Assembly: GCA_937124585.1 (NCBI GenBank)
Contig: CAKZKT010000055.1
Span: 1-64,000 of the forward strand
Length of the DNA: 64,000 nucleotides
DNA from: an uncultured Anaerolineae bacterium
Lineage (GTDB): Bacteria; Chloroflexota; Anaerolineae; CG2-30-64-16
Direction: 5' to 3'
In this document: positions 1 to 8,008 of the stretch, piece after piece
Numbering within the stretch: position 1 is the stretch's first letter
Layout: every line of letters begins with the position of its first letter
Translations under genes and position numbers: made by a program
Notes under the pieces: generated by a model
The model's database searches: none
What the model saw: the letters and a program-made list of their open reading frames with translations, nothing else
Told to the model about the DNA's origin: nothing

Positions 1-1100
1 TAGACACTGGCCGGCGTCTGGTAGTCCAAAGCCTGGTGGCGGCGCTGGCGATTGTAGAAGTCGAAATAAGTCGCCAGTGAACAACGGGCCTCTTTGGGCT
101 GAGCATAATCTTTGGGATATACCTCCTCATATTTGACGGTGCGCCAGAGCCGTTCCGTAAAGATGTTATCGCTGGCCCGGCCTTTGCCATCCATGCTAAT
201 CTGGACACCAGCATCCAGCAGCAACCGGGTATACTGCGGGCTGGTGAAATGACTGCCCTGATCGCTGTTCCAGATCACCGGCGTGGCCTGGGCCAAAGCC
301 CGTTCAACGGCAGTCAGGACAAAAGGCATCTCCAGCGTTTGATCCAGCTCCCAGCTGACGACATAGCGCGAAAACCAGTCGATGACCGCCACCAAGTACA
401 GCCAACTGCCGCGTAGCCGAACGTACGTAATGTCGATGCCCCAGACGTGATTGGGGTACGATGCCGTGACGTTGCGCAACAGATAGGGATAAACCTTGTG
501 CTCTGGGTTATGCCGACTCAAGTTCGGCCCAGGGTAGATTGCTGTAATCCCCATTTCGCGCATGTAGCGCTGCACCGTCTCCCGCGCCACCTTGAGCCGA
601 TAGGTCTCACGCAACTCGACCGTGATCCGCCGCGAGCCATAGAACGGATACTGGGTGTAGACCTCGTCGATCGCATGCTTGATGGCGACTTCGGCGGGCT
701 TCACCGGCTGCGGCACATAGTACAGCCCCGAGCGGTTGAGGCCCAACAAAGCCGCCTGGGTCGTCAGCGGCAGTTCCGGCTGCTCCCAGTCCAGCAACGC
801 CAGCCGTTCAACTCTGGGCAACGAGGCCAGCTTTTTTTTCAGCCAGGCTAACTCAGTTGTCAGCCGGCCGATCTCGGCGTACAATTCCGTCACCTGGCGT
901 TCATGCTCGGCAGCCGTGTGCGCTGCTTGATCGTTGCGGCTGAATAGACTGGGGAGCCCTTCTAGCGCCATCGCCTTCCAGCGCTTCAACTGGTTGGGAT
1001 GCACCCCGTGTTCCGCCGCCAACTGATTGAGGGTCTTCTCCTCTTTCAGGATTTCTTGCACCATCTGGGCTTTGAACTGAGCAGTGTATCGTTTGCGCAT
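1..1100 (-). CDS. IS3-family transposase, OrfA-OrfB in one frame (3' partial)
   Basis: The frame starts at ATG 1100 (MRKRYTAQFKAQMVQ) and is open for at least 366 codons to the window edge. Residues 1-90 are the OrfA part: a helix-turn-helix (LNQLAAEHGVHPNQLKRW) and a leucine-rich helix. The remainder is the rve integrase part with a readable DDE triad: Asp in WGIDITYV, Asp in WNSDQGSHF, Glu in DNIFTERLW. An A8 run (plus-strand T8 at 832-839) lies at the usual OrfA/OrfB frameshift position, but here the two halves are already in one frame. That makes it either a natural fusion or a copy with an altered A-run length. The typical closing motif (RRHQALDYQTPASV) reaches the window edge, so only the stop codon and perhaps a few residues are missing. 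Confidence 0.88.
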   Translation of the reverse strand, partial: MRKRYTAQFKAQMVQEILKEEKTLNQLAAEHGVHPNQLKRWKAMALEGLPSLFSRNDQAAHTAAEHERQVTELYAEIGRLTTELAWLKKKLASLPRVERLALLDWEQPELPLTTQAALLGLNRSGLYYVPQPVKPAEVAIKHAIDEVYTQYPFYGSRRITVELRETYRLKVARETVQRYMREMGITAIYPGPNLSRHNPEHKVYPYLLRNVTASYPNHVWGIDITYVRLRGSWLYLVAVIDWFSRYVVSWELDQTLEMPFVLTAVERALAQATPVIWNSDQGSHFTSPQYTRLLLDAGVQISMDGKGRASDNIFTERLWRTVKYEEVYPKDYAQPKEARCSLATYFDFYNRQRRHQALDYQTPASV

Positions 1101-1150
1101 GACCAGTATTGTACCTTAACTCCGGCCATTTCCCTGTCTAGTTTTTGCCA
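1..1150 (-). mobile_element. IS3-family insertion sequence (left end cut by window edge)
   Basis: An IS3-type element lies on the minus strand and contains one DDE transposase frame. Its right end is near 1140-1150, where the minus strand reads TGGCAAAAACTAGACAG just upstream of the transposase. The plus strand starts the window with TAGACA, a short match to that right end, so the other terminal repeat probably lies at or just outside base 1. The element directly abuts the 3' remnant of a sugar-binding protein gene, which it appears to have interrupted. Exact ends and target duplication cannot be fixed because the left end is missing. Confidence 0.8.
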
Positions 1151-1297
1151 TCCATTATACTGATTGCGCCCGATGCGGGCAGCGTTATCTATGATCTGTT
1201 CTACGAAGTGTTAATCAAGAAGGGTGACATGGAGGAAGCGATCAAGATAGCGCAGAAGCGCGCTCAGGCCGAGATGGACGCCGCGGCTGCGGGATAG
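1151..1297 (+). pseudogene. 3' remnant of a sugar ABC transporter substrate-binding protein
   Basis: A short open frame ends at TAG 1295-1297 and encodes the last 48 or so residues of a protein (…APDAGSVIYDLFYEVLIKKG, then a Lys/Ala-rich helix EEAIKIAQKRAQ). This is the usual C-terminal helix pattern of family 1 extracellular solute-binding proteins. It sits immediately upstream of two CUT1 permease genes, where the binding-protein gene is normally found. The 5' part ends exactly where the IS3-type element begins, so the gene was evidently destroyed by that insertion. The rest of the gene may lie beyond the left edge. The family call rests on context plus the C-terminal pattern and is moderate. 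Confidence 0.65.
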
Positions 1298-1331
1298 TGT
1301 ATGACCTGACCGGCGTGTTTGCGTGGGAGTG

Positions 1332-1422
1332 AACACCGTCAACGAATGATCTTAATGATTGAACGAATCGCATCCGGAGCGCATAGACTCGTTGATTCGA
1401 TTATCTATTCGTTGACGGTGTT
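1332..1422 (+). repeat. 16-bp perfect inverted repeat between binding-protein remnant and permease
   Basis: AACACCGTCAACGAAT at 1332-1347 is exactly complementary to 1407-1422, enclosing a 59-base AT-richer loop with further partial complementarity (AACGAATC against GATTCG). Position and form match the hairpins often found after binding-protein genes, which stabilise the upstream message and lower permease expression. There is no U-tract, so simple intrinsic termination is unlikely. Confidence 0.7.
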
Positions 1423-1466
1423 GCTTCAATCCATTACACCATCTTAACTTACAGGAGGGCTTTCCC

Positions 1467-2360
1467 ATGATGCGACGCCGAAATCTTTTTTGCTATCTGA
1501 TGGTAATGCCCGCCATCCTTATGGTGCTGCTGTTGGGCGTTTACCCGATGTTGGCGTCCATTCGCATGAGCTTCCTGCAATATGATCTCTTGCGGATGAG
1601 GGACGGAACCCCTTTCGTCGGCTTCAAGAACTTCCAGGATATCTTCGCCGACCCCCGTTTTCGCATGGCTATCTTGAATACCTTCCTGTTCACAATCATT
1701 GTGATCAGTACCGTCATTTTCTTAGGGCTAATGATCGCTCAGCTCCTCAACATGGAGTTCCGTGGGCGCGGCTTTCTGCGCACCCTGATCCTTGTCCCCT
1801 GGGTCACACCGCCGGTGGTCGCCGCCATGATCTGGATGTGGATATTCAACCCTGAACGCAGCCCTATCAACCAAATTTTGCGCGCAGCAGGTCTGATCCA
1901 GGTAAACATTCGTTGGTTGACCGATGCAAGTTCGTTCGGGCCGTTCTCCATACCGATGTTCGCTGTCAGCAGCGTACGCGTATGGAATGGGCTGGCATTC
2001 GTTACGATTATGATTCTTGCCAGCCTTCAGTCTATTCCTCATGAATTGTACGAAGCAGCGCAAATTGATGGCGCGGGCGCCTTGGCGCGCTTTCGCTACG
2101 TCACCCTTCCCATGGTTCGTCCGGTCATTGCGATTCTGGTGACGCTGCTTTCTTTGAGCGCTATGGGGCACTTCGAGGTTAACTATGTGATGACCGGCGG
2201 CGGCCCGCGTGATCTGACGAATATCGTTGGCGTGTTGGCCTACCAGCGGGCTTTCACGCATTACCGTTTCGATCAAGGCGCCGCCATGACAACCGTCATT
2301 CTTCTGATCACTGCCACCATTGCCACCTTTTACATTCGCAGTCGCTTTAGAGAAAGTTAG
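1467..2360 (+). CDS. Sugar ABC transporter permease, MalF/UgpA type (CUT1)
   Basis: This 297-residue inner-membrane protein has about six hydrophobic segments and the cytoplasmic EAA loop that docks on the ATPase (ELYEAAQIDGAGALARFRY, about residues 195-213). Length and architecture match MalF/UgpA-type permeases of carbohydrate uptake family 1. The start at ATG 1467 is chosen for the AGGAGG element 9 bases upstream; the next codon is also ATG. It is followed after 73 bases by the partner permease. No ATPase gene lies nearby, which is usual for CUT1 systems that share one MsmK/UgpC-type ATPase. The substrate is unknown, though the downstream genes point to a sugar or sugar acid. With its binding protein disrupted, the transporter may be non-functional unless another binding protein replaces it. 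Confidence 0.9.
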   Translation: MMRRRNLFCYLMVMPAILMVLLLGVYPMLASIRMSFLQYDLLRMRDGTPFVGFKNFQDIFADPRFRMAILNTFLFTIIVISTVIFLGLMIAQLLNMEFRGRGFLRTLILVPWVTPPVVAAMIWMWIFNPERSPINQILRAAGLIQVNIRWLTDASSFGPFSIPMFAVSSVRVWNGLAFVTIMILASLQSIPHELYEAAQIDGAGALARFRYVTLPMVRPVIAILVTLLSLSAMGHFEVNYVMTGGGPRDLTNIVGVLAYQRAFTHYRFDQGAAMTTVILLITATIATFYIRSRFRES

Positions 2361-2433
2361 ATCCGTTCGGTGCATTGAAGGTCGCTCGTTGATCCGTTGG
2401 TGAAAGCTGCGCTCGACAATCAGGAGGCTTAGT

Positions 2434-3303
2434 GTGATCGCTCGCACCATTCCCATCAGGCGAATTGACTGGCAAGATATCTTACGTCGTTTTGCCATCA
2501 CTGTTTTTGCTATCGCCACGTTCATATTCGTCCTGATGCCCTTCTTTTGGACGCTCAAAAGTTCATTCCAGACCGACTTGGAGATTCTCGCAATTCCGCC
2601 GAAATGGTTTCCTAGATCTTTGACGCTCGAGTTCTATATCCAGGCGCTCAAGCTGGCACCGATTCCGCGCTACATGCTCAATTCGTTGCTGGTGTCGTTC
2701 ATCACCGCGGTCCTCTGTACGACGTTTGGCAGCATGGCGGGTTATGTGCTCGCCCGTTATCCATTTCCGGGTGCGACCTTGATCCTGGCATTCTTCCTTT
2801 TCACGCAGCTAATTCCGAGCATTACCCGCATCTTTCCGGTCTATTTCGTGTTGCGTGACCTCAGATTGCTCAATACTTACGTCGGCCTGGTCATCGCCTA
2901 CGTCAGTTTCTCATTGCCCTATGCTGTATTGATGCTCCAGGGCTTCTTCCGGGCCAGCTATCCGATCGAATTGGAAGAAGCGGCGTTGATTGACGGCTGC
3001 AACTGGTTCACGGCGTTCACCCGCATCATCCTCCCGATCTCTATTCCTGGCATAGTGGCCATCGCCACATACTCGTTCCTGGGCGCGTGGAACGACTTCC
3101 TGTGGGCCAGCCTGATCCTGAACAAAGGCGAGATGAAGACGATCCAGGTGGGACTGCGCGACTACATCGGCGAGATGGGGCTGCAGCAGGTCAATGCTTT
3201 CATGGCGGCCTGCGTGATGACGGCGATTCCGGCCATCGTCCTCTTCCGTTTTGCCCAGCGCAATATCGTCACCGGGCTGACCGCGGGCGCGGTGAAAGGG
3301 TAA
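2434..3303 (+). CDS. Sugar ABC transporter permease, MalG/UgpE type (CUT1)
   Basis: This 289-residue membrane protein pairs with the preceding permease. It has an N-terminal helix (FAITVFAIATFIFVLMPFFW), five more hydrophobic segments, and the EAA loop ELEEAALIDGCNWFTAFTR near residues 185-203 followed by LPISIPG. These are typical of MalG-type permeases. The start codon is GTG 2434, supported by AGGAGG about 8 bases upstream. It forms the heterodimeric channel with the MalF-type subunit in the cytoplasmic membrane. It reads in the same direction as the downstream catabolic genes, about 170 bases before the first of them, so co-transcription is plausible. Confidence 0.9.
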   Translation: MIARTIPIRRIDWQDILRRFAITVFAIATFIFVLMPFFWTLKSSFQTDLEILAIPPKWFPRSLTLEFYIQALKLAPIPRYMLNSLLVSFITAVLCTTFGSMAGYVLARYPFPGATLILAFFLFTQLIPSITRIFPVYFVLRDLRLLNTYVGLVIAYVSFSLPYAVLMLQGFFRASYPIELEEAALIDGCNWFTAFTRIILPISIPGIVAIATYSFLGAWNDFLWASLILNKGEMKTIQVGLRDYIGEMGLQQVNAFMAACVMTAIPAIVLFRFAQRNIVTGLTAGAVKG

Positions 3304-3306
3304 TCC

Positions 3307-3405
3307 GTGCGCAATCGTGACCGAGCGTTGGGCGCCTATGTCGCATATCAAGAGGTAGACGACGTCCTGGCCCGGCTGGGGATCGGCCAGAGCGGAAAAT
3401 TATAA
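3307..3405 (+). CDS. Possible small ORF of 32 codons after the permease
   Basis: GTG 3307 begins three bases after the permease stop and the frame runs to TAA 3403-3405 (starts VRNRDRALGAYVAYQEVDDV). The composition is plausible for a short helical peptide, but there is no clear separate ribosome-binding site and I recognise no family. It could be a gene remnant. Confidence 0.2.
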   Translation: MRNRDRALGAYVAYQEVDDVLARLGIGQSGKL

Positions 3406-3413
3406 CCCATTCT

Positions 3414-3442
3414 CTGCTCTGGCCGGACACCCGCCAGAGCAG
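3414..3442 (+). repeat. 10-bp stem hairpin between permease and hydrolase-like gene
   Basis: CTGCTCTGGC at 3414-3423 pairs perfectly with 3433-3442 across a 9-base loop. No U-tract follows, so it is better read as an intercistronic RNA processing or attenuation hairpin than as a full terminator. It lies 30 bases before the next start codon. Confidence 0.5.
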
Positions 3443-3471
3443 GGGACGAAAAGCGAAGGAAATATAGATCC

Positions 3472-4509
3472 ATGAAACAACGCTTCACTGAAGTCAGCAT
3501 CCAGGGCGAGCAGTTCCTCATCAACGGCATGCCGACCTACAAGGGTCGCGTCTGGAACGGTTACAGGATCGAAGGGCTGCTGATGAACTCGCGCATGGTG
3601 CAGGGGATCTTCGACGATCTGAACCCGGAGACGCGCCCCAAGTGGGCCTATCCCGACACAGGCTGCTGGGATCCCGACCGCAACACCGCCGAGTTCATTG
3701 CGGCAATGCCCGAATGGCGGGCGCACGGGTTGATCGCGTTCACGATCAACCTGCAAGGCGGCAGCCCGCAGGGCTACTCGAAGGAGCAGCCGTGGCATAA
3801 CTCGGCCATCACGGCCGGGGGTGAGCTGCGGCCCGACTATATGGCCCGGCTCGAGCGCATCCTCGACCGCGCCGATGAATTGGGGATGGTCGCCATCCTC
3901 GGCATCTTCTACTTCGGCCAGGACCACCGGCTGGCCGATGAGGCCGCGGTTGTGCGGGCGGTGGACAACACCGTGGATTGGGTCTTCGACCAGGGCTACC
4001 GCAACGTCGTGATCGAGGTGAACAACGAATGCAACGTGCGCTACACCCACGAGATCCTTAAGCCAGGCCGCGTGCACGAGCTGATCGAGCGGGTGAAGGC
4101 ACGGTCGCAGCACGGCCGGCGACTGCTGGTCAGCACGAGCTACGGCGGCAACTTCATACCGCTGCCCAACGTCGTGCAGACCGCCGATTTTATCCTGATC
4201 CACGGCAACGGCGTCAACGATCCGGCGCGCATCGTGGAGATGGTGCAGCAGACGCGCCAGGTGACGGGCTACCGGCCGATGCCGATTCTCTTCAATGAGG
4301 ATGACCATTTCGACTTCGATAAACCCATGAACAACATGATCGCCGCCATCAGCCAGTATGCCGGCTGGGGCTTCTTCGATTATCGGCTGAAGGGCGAAGA
4401 GGGGGATTTTAGCCAGGGCTATCAGAGCGTGCCGGTGAACTGGGGCATCAGCTCGGAGCGCAAACGAGGGTTTTTCACCCTGCTGAAAGCAGTGACCGGA
4501 GAAAAATAA
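3472..4509 (+). CDS. Clan GH-A-like TIM-barrel protein, putative glycosidase (paralog 1)
   Basis: The 345-residue protein reads as a (beta/alpha)8 barrel. It carries the two glutamates expected of clan GH-A glycosidases: Glu186 in IEVNNECN (acid/base, after an NE at the end of strand 4) and Glu276 in ILFNEDDHF (nucleophile position), about 90 residues apart. The opening FLINGMPTYKGRVW resembles the 'inner strand' of GH5-like hydrolases. There is no signal peptide, so it should act in the cytoplasm on an imported oligosaccharide or glycoside. It is clearly homologous to the gene at 5521-6609 (shared WAYPDTG.WDP and FTIN.QGG). The start at ATG 3472 has GAAGGA upstream. The glycosidase function is inferred from the barrel signature only; substrate and family are unknown. 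Confidence 0.6.
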   Translation: MKQRFTEVSIQGEQFLINGMPTYKGRVWNGYRIEGLLMNSRMVQGIFDDLNPETRPKWAYPDTGCWDPDRNTAEFIAAMPEWRAHGLIAFTINLQGGSPQGYSKEQPWHNSAITAGGELRPDYMARLERILDRADELGMVAILGIFYFGQDHRLADEAAVVRAVDNTVDWVFDQGYRNVVIEVNNECNVRYTHEILKPGRVHELIERVKARSQHGRRLLVSTSYGGNFIPLPNVVQTADFILIHGNGVNDPARIVEMVQQTRQVTGYRPMPILFNEDDHFDFDKPMNNMIAAISQYAGWGFFDYRLKGEEGDFSQGYQSVPVNWGISSERKRGFFTLLKAVTGEK

Positions 4510-4512
4510 CAT

Positions 4513-5472
4513 ATGGCCATCAAACATGCACTCATGGTCGGCATGATGGGCCGCGTGGCCGACCGCTTTCACGAATACCAGCCGGCTCGTGATCTGGTCG
4601 GCCGGCTCGAGCTGGCCCGGAAAGTGACCAACGCCGACGGGATCGAGATCGTCTATCCGTCCGAATTCGCCAATATGACGGAGACGATCCGTCTGATCAA
4701 AGAGAGTGGTTTGACGATCTCCGCCGTCAACCTGAACGTGAAGCAGCAAAAGCGCTGGCAGCGAGGGGCTTTCACCAATCCCGATCCCGCCATCCGTCGC
4801 CAGGCCGTAGAAGAAATGCGCGTGGCCATGGATCTGGCCGTCGAGTTCGGGACGGACATGATCTCCTGCTGTCCGCTGATTGACGGCCACAACTACAGCT
4901 TCGAGGTGGATTATCTCCAGCAGTGGGGCTGGATGGAGGAGTGCATCCGCGAGGGCGCAAAACATCGCCCTGATGTGCGTGTCAGCCTGGAGTACAAGCT
5001 CAACGAGTCGCGCAATTTCAACGTCCTCTCCGACATGGGCCGCTCGCTCTACCTGGTCGAGCGGATCGGCCTGCCTAACGTCGGTGTGACGATGGATGTG
5101 GGGCATGCGCTGGTGGTCAAGGAAACGCCGGCCGAGGCGCTCAGCCTGGCCGCGCTGGCCGGCAAGCTTTTCTACGTCCATTTCAACGACAACGGCCGCG
5201 AATGGGACTGGGATATGATGCCCGGCACCGTCAACTTCTGGGACCTGCTCGAAGTGATGTTCTATCTGCGCCGGCTGAAGTGGGACGGCTGGTTCTCCTA
5301 CGACGTGATCGTGCGCGACGGCGACATGGTGGAGAGCATGCAGACCTCTATCGAGGCGGTCAAGGTTGCCGATCAATTGGTGGATAAGATCGGCATGGCC
5401 AACCTGGAGGCGATGATCCGGGAGGGCAATCCCGGCCGGGCATACAGCCAGTTGTTCCGGGCGCTGTTGTAG
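4513..5472 (+). CDS. Sugar isomerase/epimerase-like TIM-barrel protein
   Basis: This 319-residue protein of the xylose isomerase-like TIM-barrel superfamily (AP endonuclease family 2 fold) starts three bases after the previous stop. Visible metal-site candidates are Glu in GIEIVYPSE, Glu/Asp in VSLEYKLNE, Asp and His in GVTMDVGHA, and His in YVHFNDNGREWDWD. Members of this group isomerise or epimerise free sugars, keto-sugars or inosose-type compounds. The C-terminal part (YSQLFRALL) is close to proteins often annotated as sugar phosphate isomerase/epimerase. It lies between the two hydrolase-like paralogs, so it probably processes the released sugar. The precise substrate cannot be read from the sequence. 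Confidence 0.75.
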   Translation: MAIKHALMVGMMGRVADRFHEYQPARDLVGRLELARKVTNADGIEIVYPSEFANMTETIRLIKESGLTISAVNLNVKQQKRWQRGAFTNPDPAIRRQAVEEMRVAMDLAVEFGTDMISCCPLIDGHNYSFEVDYLQQWGWMEECIREGAKHRPDVRVSLEYKLNESRNFNVLSDMGRSLYLVERIGLPNVGVTMDVGHALVVKETPAEALSLAALAGKLFYVHFNDNGREWDWDMMPGTVNFWDLLEVMFYLRRLKWDGWFSYDVIVRDGDMVESMQTSIEAVKVADQLVDKIGMANLEAMIREGNPGRAYSQLFRALL

Positions 5473-5520
5473 GAAGCAACATAAACCCACAGGTCGCGCA
5501 GGCCTGTCCGATTCGATCGG

Positions 5521-6609
5521 GTGAGCGAAATCATGACAACGATCAATATCATCAACGATAAATTCTTCATCAACGGCCGGCCCACCTACGCCGGCCGGAT
5601 GTGCGAGGGGCTGCCGGTCGAAGGGCTGCTCTTCAACGTGCGTGCCGTTCAGGCCACCTTCGACGATGCGAATCCGGTCACGCGGCCTCTGTGGGCTTAT
5701 CCTGACACCGGCGTCTGGGACCCGGAGCGCAATGTGACGGAGTTCATGGCCGCGCTGTCGCAGTGGCGCGATCACGGCGTGCTGGGCTTCACCATCAACT
5801 TCCAGGGTGGCGGCGCCCGCTACGTCCCCGAAGTGTATGATACTTACCTGAACAGCGGTTTCACGGCCGATGGCGAGATCGTGCCGGCCTACGCCGATCG
5901 CATCGGCCGCGTCATTGCGCGCGCCGACGAACTGGGCATGATCGTCATCGTCGGGATGTTTTACTGGAAGCAGACCCTCAAGATGAACGGTGAGCCGGCC
6001 ATCTGGCGCGCTGTGGAAAACGCGCTCGCTTTCCTCAAAAGCACGGGGCGTCGCAACATCTTGATCGAAATCGCCAACGAGAGCGATATCCACTTCGGCA
6101 TGGAGACCTTCGCGCTCGAAAACGCGCATCGCATGATTGACCACTTCAAAAGCCGCTATCCAGAGTTCCTGATCTCCACCAGCTACGTGATCGGCTATCA
6201 GATGCGGCATGGCAAGGAGTTGCCTGCCGACTTCATCCGGGCCTGCGATTTCATCATGCCGCACGGCAATGGCCTGCGGCCGGAACAACTCGGCCCCGGA
6301 CTGGATGCGGTCAAGAATCATCCGGCATTCCTGGCCGCGCCGAAGCCGATCCTCATCAACGAGGATTCGACCGGCCTCCCGAATCTGGAGGCGGCGTGGC
6401 GGCGCTACGTCTCGTGGGGTTACTACGACCAGGGCTTCAACGGTGAGCCGCGCGTGCACGACATCTGGGTCGAGCCGCCCTACCCGCCGCGCGAAGACCG
6501 CATCGAAGCGCTGTCCGGTTTTCAGACGCCGCCGGTCAACTGGACGATCAACACACCACGCAAACGAGCGTTCTTCCGGCGGGTCGCCGAGATCACGGGC
6601 CGAGCGTGA
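5521..6609 (+). CDS. Clan GH-A-like TIM-barrel protein, putative glycosidase (paralog 2)
   Basis: This 362-residue paralog of the 3472-4509 product shares long collinear stretches (FDDANPVTRPLWAYPDTGVW, FTINFQGGG). The same two glutamate positions are present: Glu187 in IEIANESD and Glu281 in ILINEDST. It has a longer C-terminal region containing a Pro-rich loop before PVNWTINTPRKRAFF, which matches the VNWGISSERKRGFF ending of paralog 1. There is no signal peptide. The start is GTG 5521 or ATG 5533; the RBS is weak either way. Keeping two diverged copies around one isomerase gene suggests two substrates or a heteromeric enzyme. Assignment to a numbered GH family needs profile searching. Confidence 0.6.
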   Translation: MSEIMTTINIINDKFFINGRPTYAGRMCEGLPVEGLLFNVRAVQATFDDANPVTRPLWAYPDTGVWDPERNVTEFMAALSQWRDHGVLGFTINFQGGGARYVPEVYDTYLNSGFTADGEIVPAYADRIGRVIARADELGMIVIVGMFYWKQTLKMNGEPAIWRAVENALAFLKSTGRRNILIEIANESDIHFGMETFALENAHRMIDHFKSRYPEFLISTSYVIGYQMRHGKELPADFIRACDFIMPHGNGLRPEQLGPGLDAVKNHPAFLAAPKPILINEDSTGLPNLEAAWRRYVSWGYYDQGFNGEPRVHDIWVEPPYPPREDRIEALSGFQTPPVNWTINTPRKRAFFRRVAEITGRA

Positions 6610-6610
6610 A

Positions 6611-7441
6611 ATGACCGACAAACTCCTGATTACTGTCGCCCCGTGCATCCCGGCCTCTCTGGCGGTGCAGGTTCCCGGCCTCGATCTTTCGCCGGAGGGG
6701 ATCGCGGCCGAGGTCATTCGGGCGGCCAACGCCGGCGCCAACGTCGTCCATCTTCACGTGTGGGACGAGCATGGCCAACCAACAATGGCGCTTGGGGCGT
6801 TCGAGCGCACTCTGCGGCTGATTCGGGCCGGCTGCGACATCGTTATCGAAGGCTCGACCGGCGGAGTGAACACCCTGACCGCAGCCGAACGGTGCGTTGC
6901 GCTCCAGACCGACATCGAATTGGCGTCTCTCAATCCGGGTTCGGTGAATTATGATGCTGGTGTGTACATCAACACGCCAGACGATATCGTCTTTTGGGCG
7001 CAGGAGATGCAGCGCAGGCACATCAAGCCCGATATCGCGATCTTCGAGGCCGGCATGATTGCCAACGCGGTCGCGCTCGCCGAGCAGGGATGGATCGAGC
7101 CGCCCATGCTGTTCGGCTTCGTCTTGGGCCAACGCGGCGCGCTGCCCGCCACGCCGAAGAACCTGCTCTTTCTCAGCGAGACGATCCCGGCCGGATCGCT
7201 TTGGGGAGTTGTCGGCCACGGCGGCAGCGACCTGCGTATGGCGACCCTGGCGCTGGCCATGGGCGGGCATGTGCGCGCCGGCTTCGAGGACAATCCTTTT
7301 TACCGTCCCGGCGAACCGGCAACGAGCAACGCGCAGTTGATCGAACGCCTGGTGCGCCTGGCGCGCGAGCTGGGCCGCGAGCCGGCCACGCCCGCCGAGG
7401 TCTGCCAGCTGCTCGGTTTGGCCTCGAGCGCCACGAATTGA
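6611..7441 (+). CDS. BKACE-family beta-keto acid cleavage enzyme (DUF849)
   Basis: The 276-residue product starts at ATG 6611, one base after the previous stop; a longer in-frame extension upstream is only the shadow of the preceding gene. It has the features of the 3-keto-5-aminohexanoate cleavage (Kce)/BKACE family: an N-terminal strand ending in ITVAPCIPA, the zinc-binding HLHVWD (HxH), and EGSTGGVNT. These enzymes condense a beta-keto acid with acetyl-CoA to give acetoacetate and a new acyl-CoA. Finding it within a sugar-processing cluster implies a pathway that passes through a beta-keto acid. The substrate is set by active-site residues that I cannot interpret with confidence. It acts in the cytoplasm. 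Confidence 0.82.
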   Translation: MTDKLLITVAPCIPASLAVQVPGLDLSPEGIAAEVIRAANAGANVVHLHVWDEHGQPTMALGAFERTLRLIRAGCDIVIEGSTGGVNTLTAAERCVALQTDIELASLNPGSVNYDAGVYINTPDDIVFWAQEMQRRHIKPDIAIFEAGMIANAVALAEQGWIEPPMLFGFVLGQRGALPATPKNLLFLSETIPAGSLWGVVGHGGSDLRMATLALAMGGHVRAGFEDNPFYRPGEPATSNAQLIERLVRLARELGREPATPAEVCQLLGLASSATN

Positions 7442-7459
7442 TACAAAAGGGCGAACGAG

Positions 7460-8008
7460 GTGATTACACGACTTGAATACGAACAGGCGCGCACGCGTGC
7501 CGTTGAGCTTCTGAGCAGAACGGGACTGGTCTTCCGGCCTGAAGAACTGGCGAGCATCGAGGTCGCCGATTTCGGGCTGGGCGAGCTGGCGTCCAGCGGC
7601 GGCCAGATCATTACGCTGGTCAATACCGATAAGATCGCGGTCAAGCTTCTGGCGCTGACGCCTGGCCAGACCCTGCCGGAGCACGTTCATCCCAGGCTGG
7701 GCGCCTACGAGGGCAAGGAGGAGACACTGCGTTGCGCCTGGGGCGAGCTCTACGTCTACGGTCCCGGCGAGCCGACGCCGAATCCGAAGGGTCGACCGCC
7801 CGCCCATCGTCGGCACACTTACACGGTGTGGCACGAAACGATTCTCTGCCTCGGCGACCAGGTGACATTCCCGCCTGAGACGCCACACTGGTTCCAGGCC
7901 GGGCCGGCCGGCGCGGTGGTCTGGAGCTTCTCAACGAAAGCGATGGACGTACAGGACATATTCACAGATCAACAGATTGCCCGGCGGACGGTGATTGTGG
8001 ATGTATGA
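7460..8008 (+). CDS. D-lyxose/D-mannose isomerase-family cupin
   Basis: This 182-residue single-domain cupin has the pattern of D-lyxose ketol-isomerases: the metal-binding EHVHP near residue 75, KEETLRCAWGELYVYGPGE near 87-105, and a closing His in PPETPHWF near 148. The family interconverts D-lyxose with D-xylulose and D-mannose with D-fructose using a divalent metal. It is the last gene of the catabolic run and begins at GTG 7460, 18 bases after the BKACE gene. Its presence points to a pentose or hexose intermediate in the pathway. Related cupins with other sugar substrates exist, so the exact reaction is inferred. Confidence 0.75.
   Translation: MITRLEYEQARTRAVELLSRTGLVFRPEELASIEVADFGLGELASSGGQIITLVNTDKIAVKLLALTPGQTLPEHVHPRLGAYEGKEETLRCAWGELYVYGPGEPTPNPKGRPPAHRRHTYTVWHETILCLGDQVTFPPETPHWFQAGPAGAVVWSFSTKAMDVQDIFTDQQIARRTVIVDV

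Noticed and set aside
6209..6610. N-terminal extension of the BKACE gene
   Set aside because: This part overlaps the preceding gene in another frame, and the family start is clearly at 6611.
3400..6741. A 1113-codon open frame on the minus strand
   Set aside because: It is antisense to three well-supported genes (two GH-A-like proteins and the isomerase). Its product is His/Arg/Val-rich without any family pattern. It is a by-product of GC-rich codon use.
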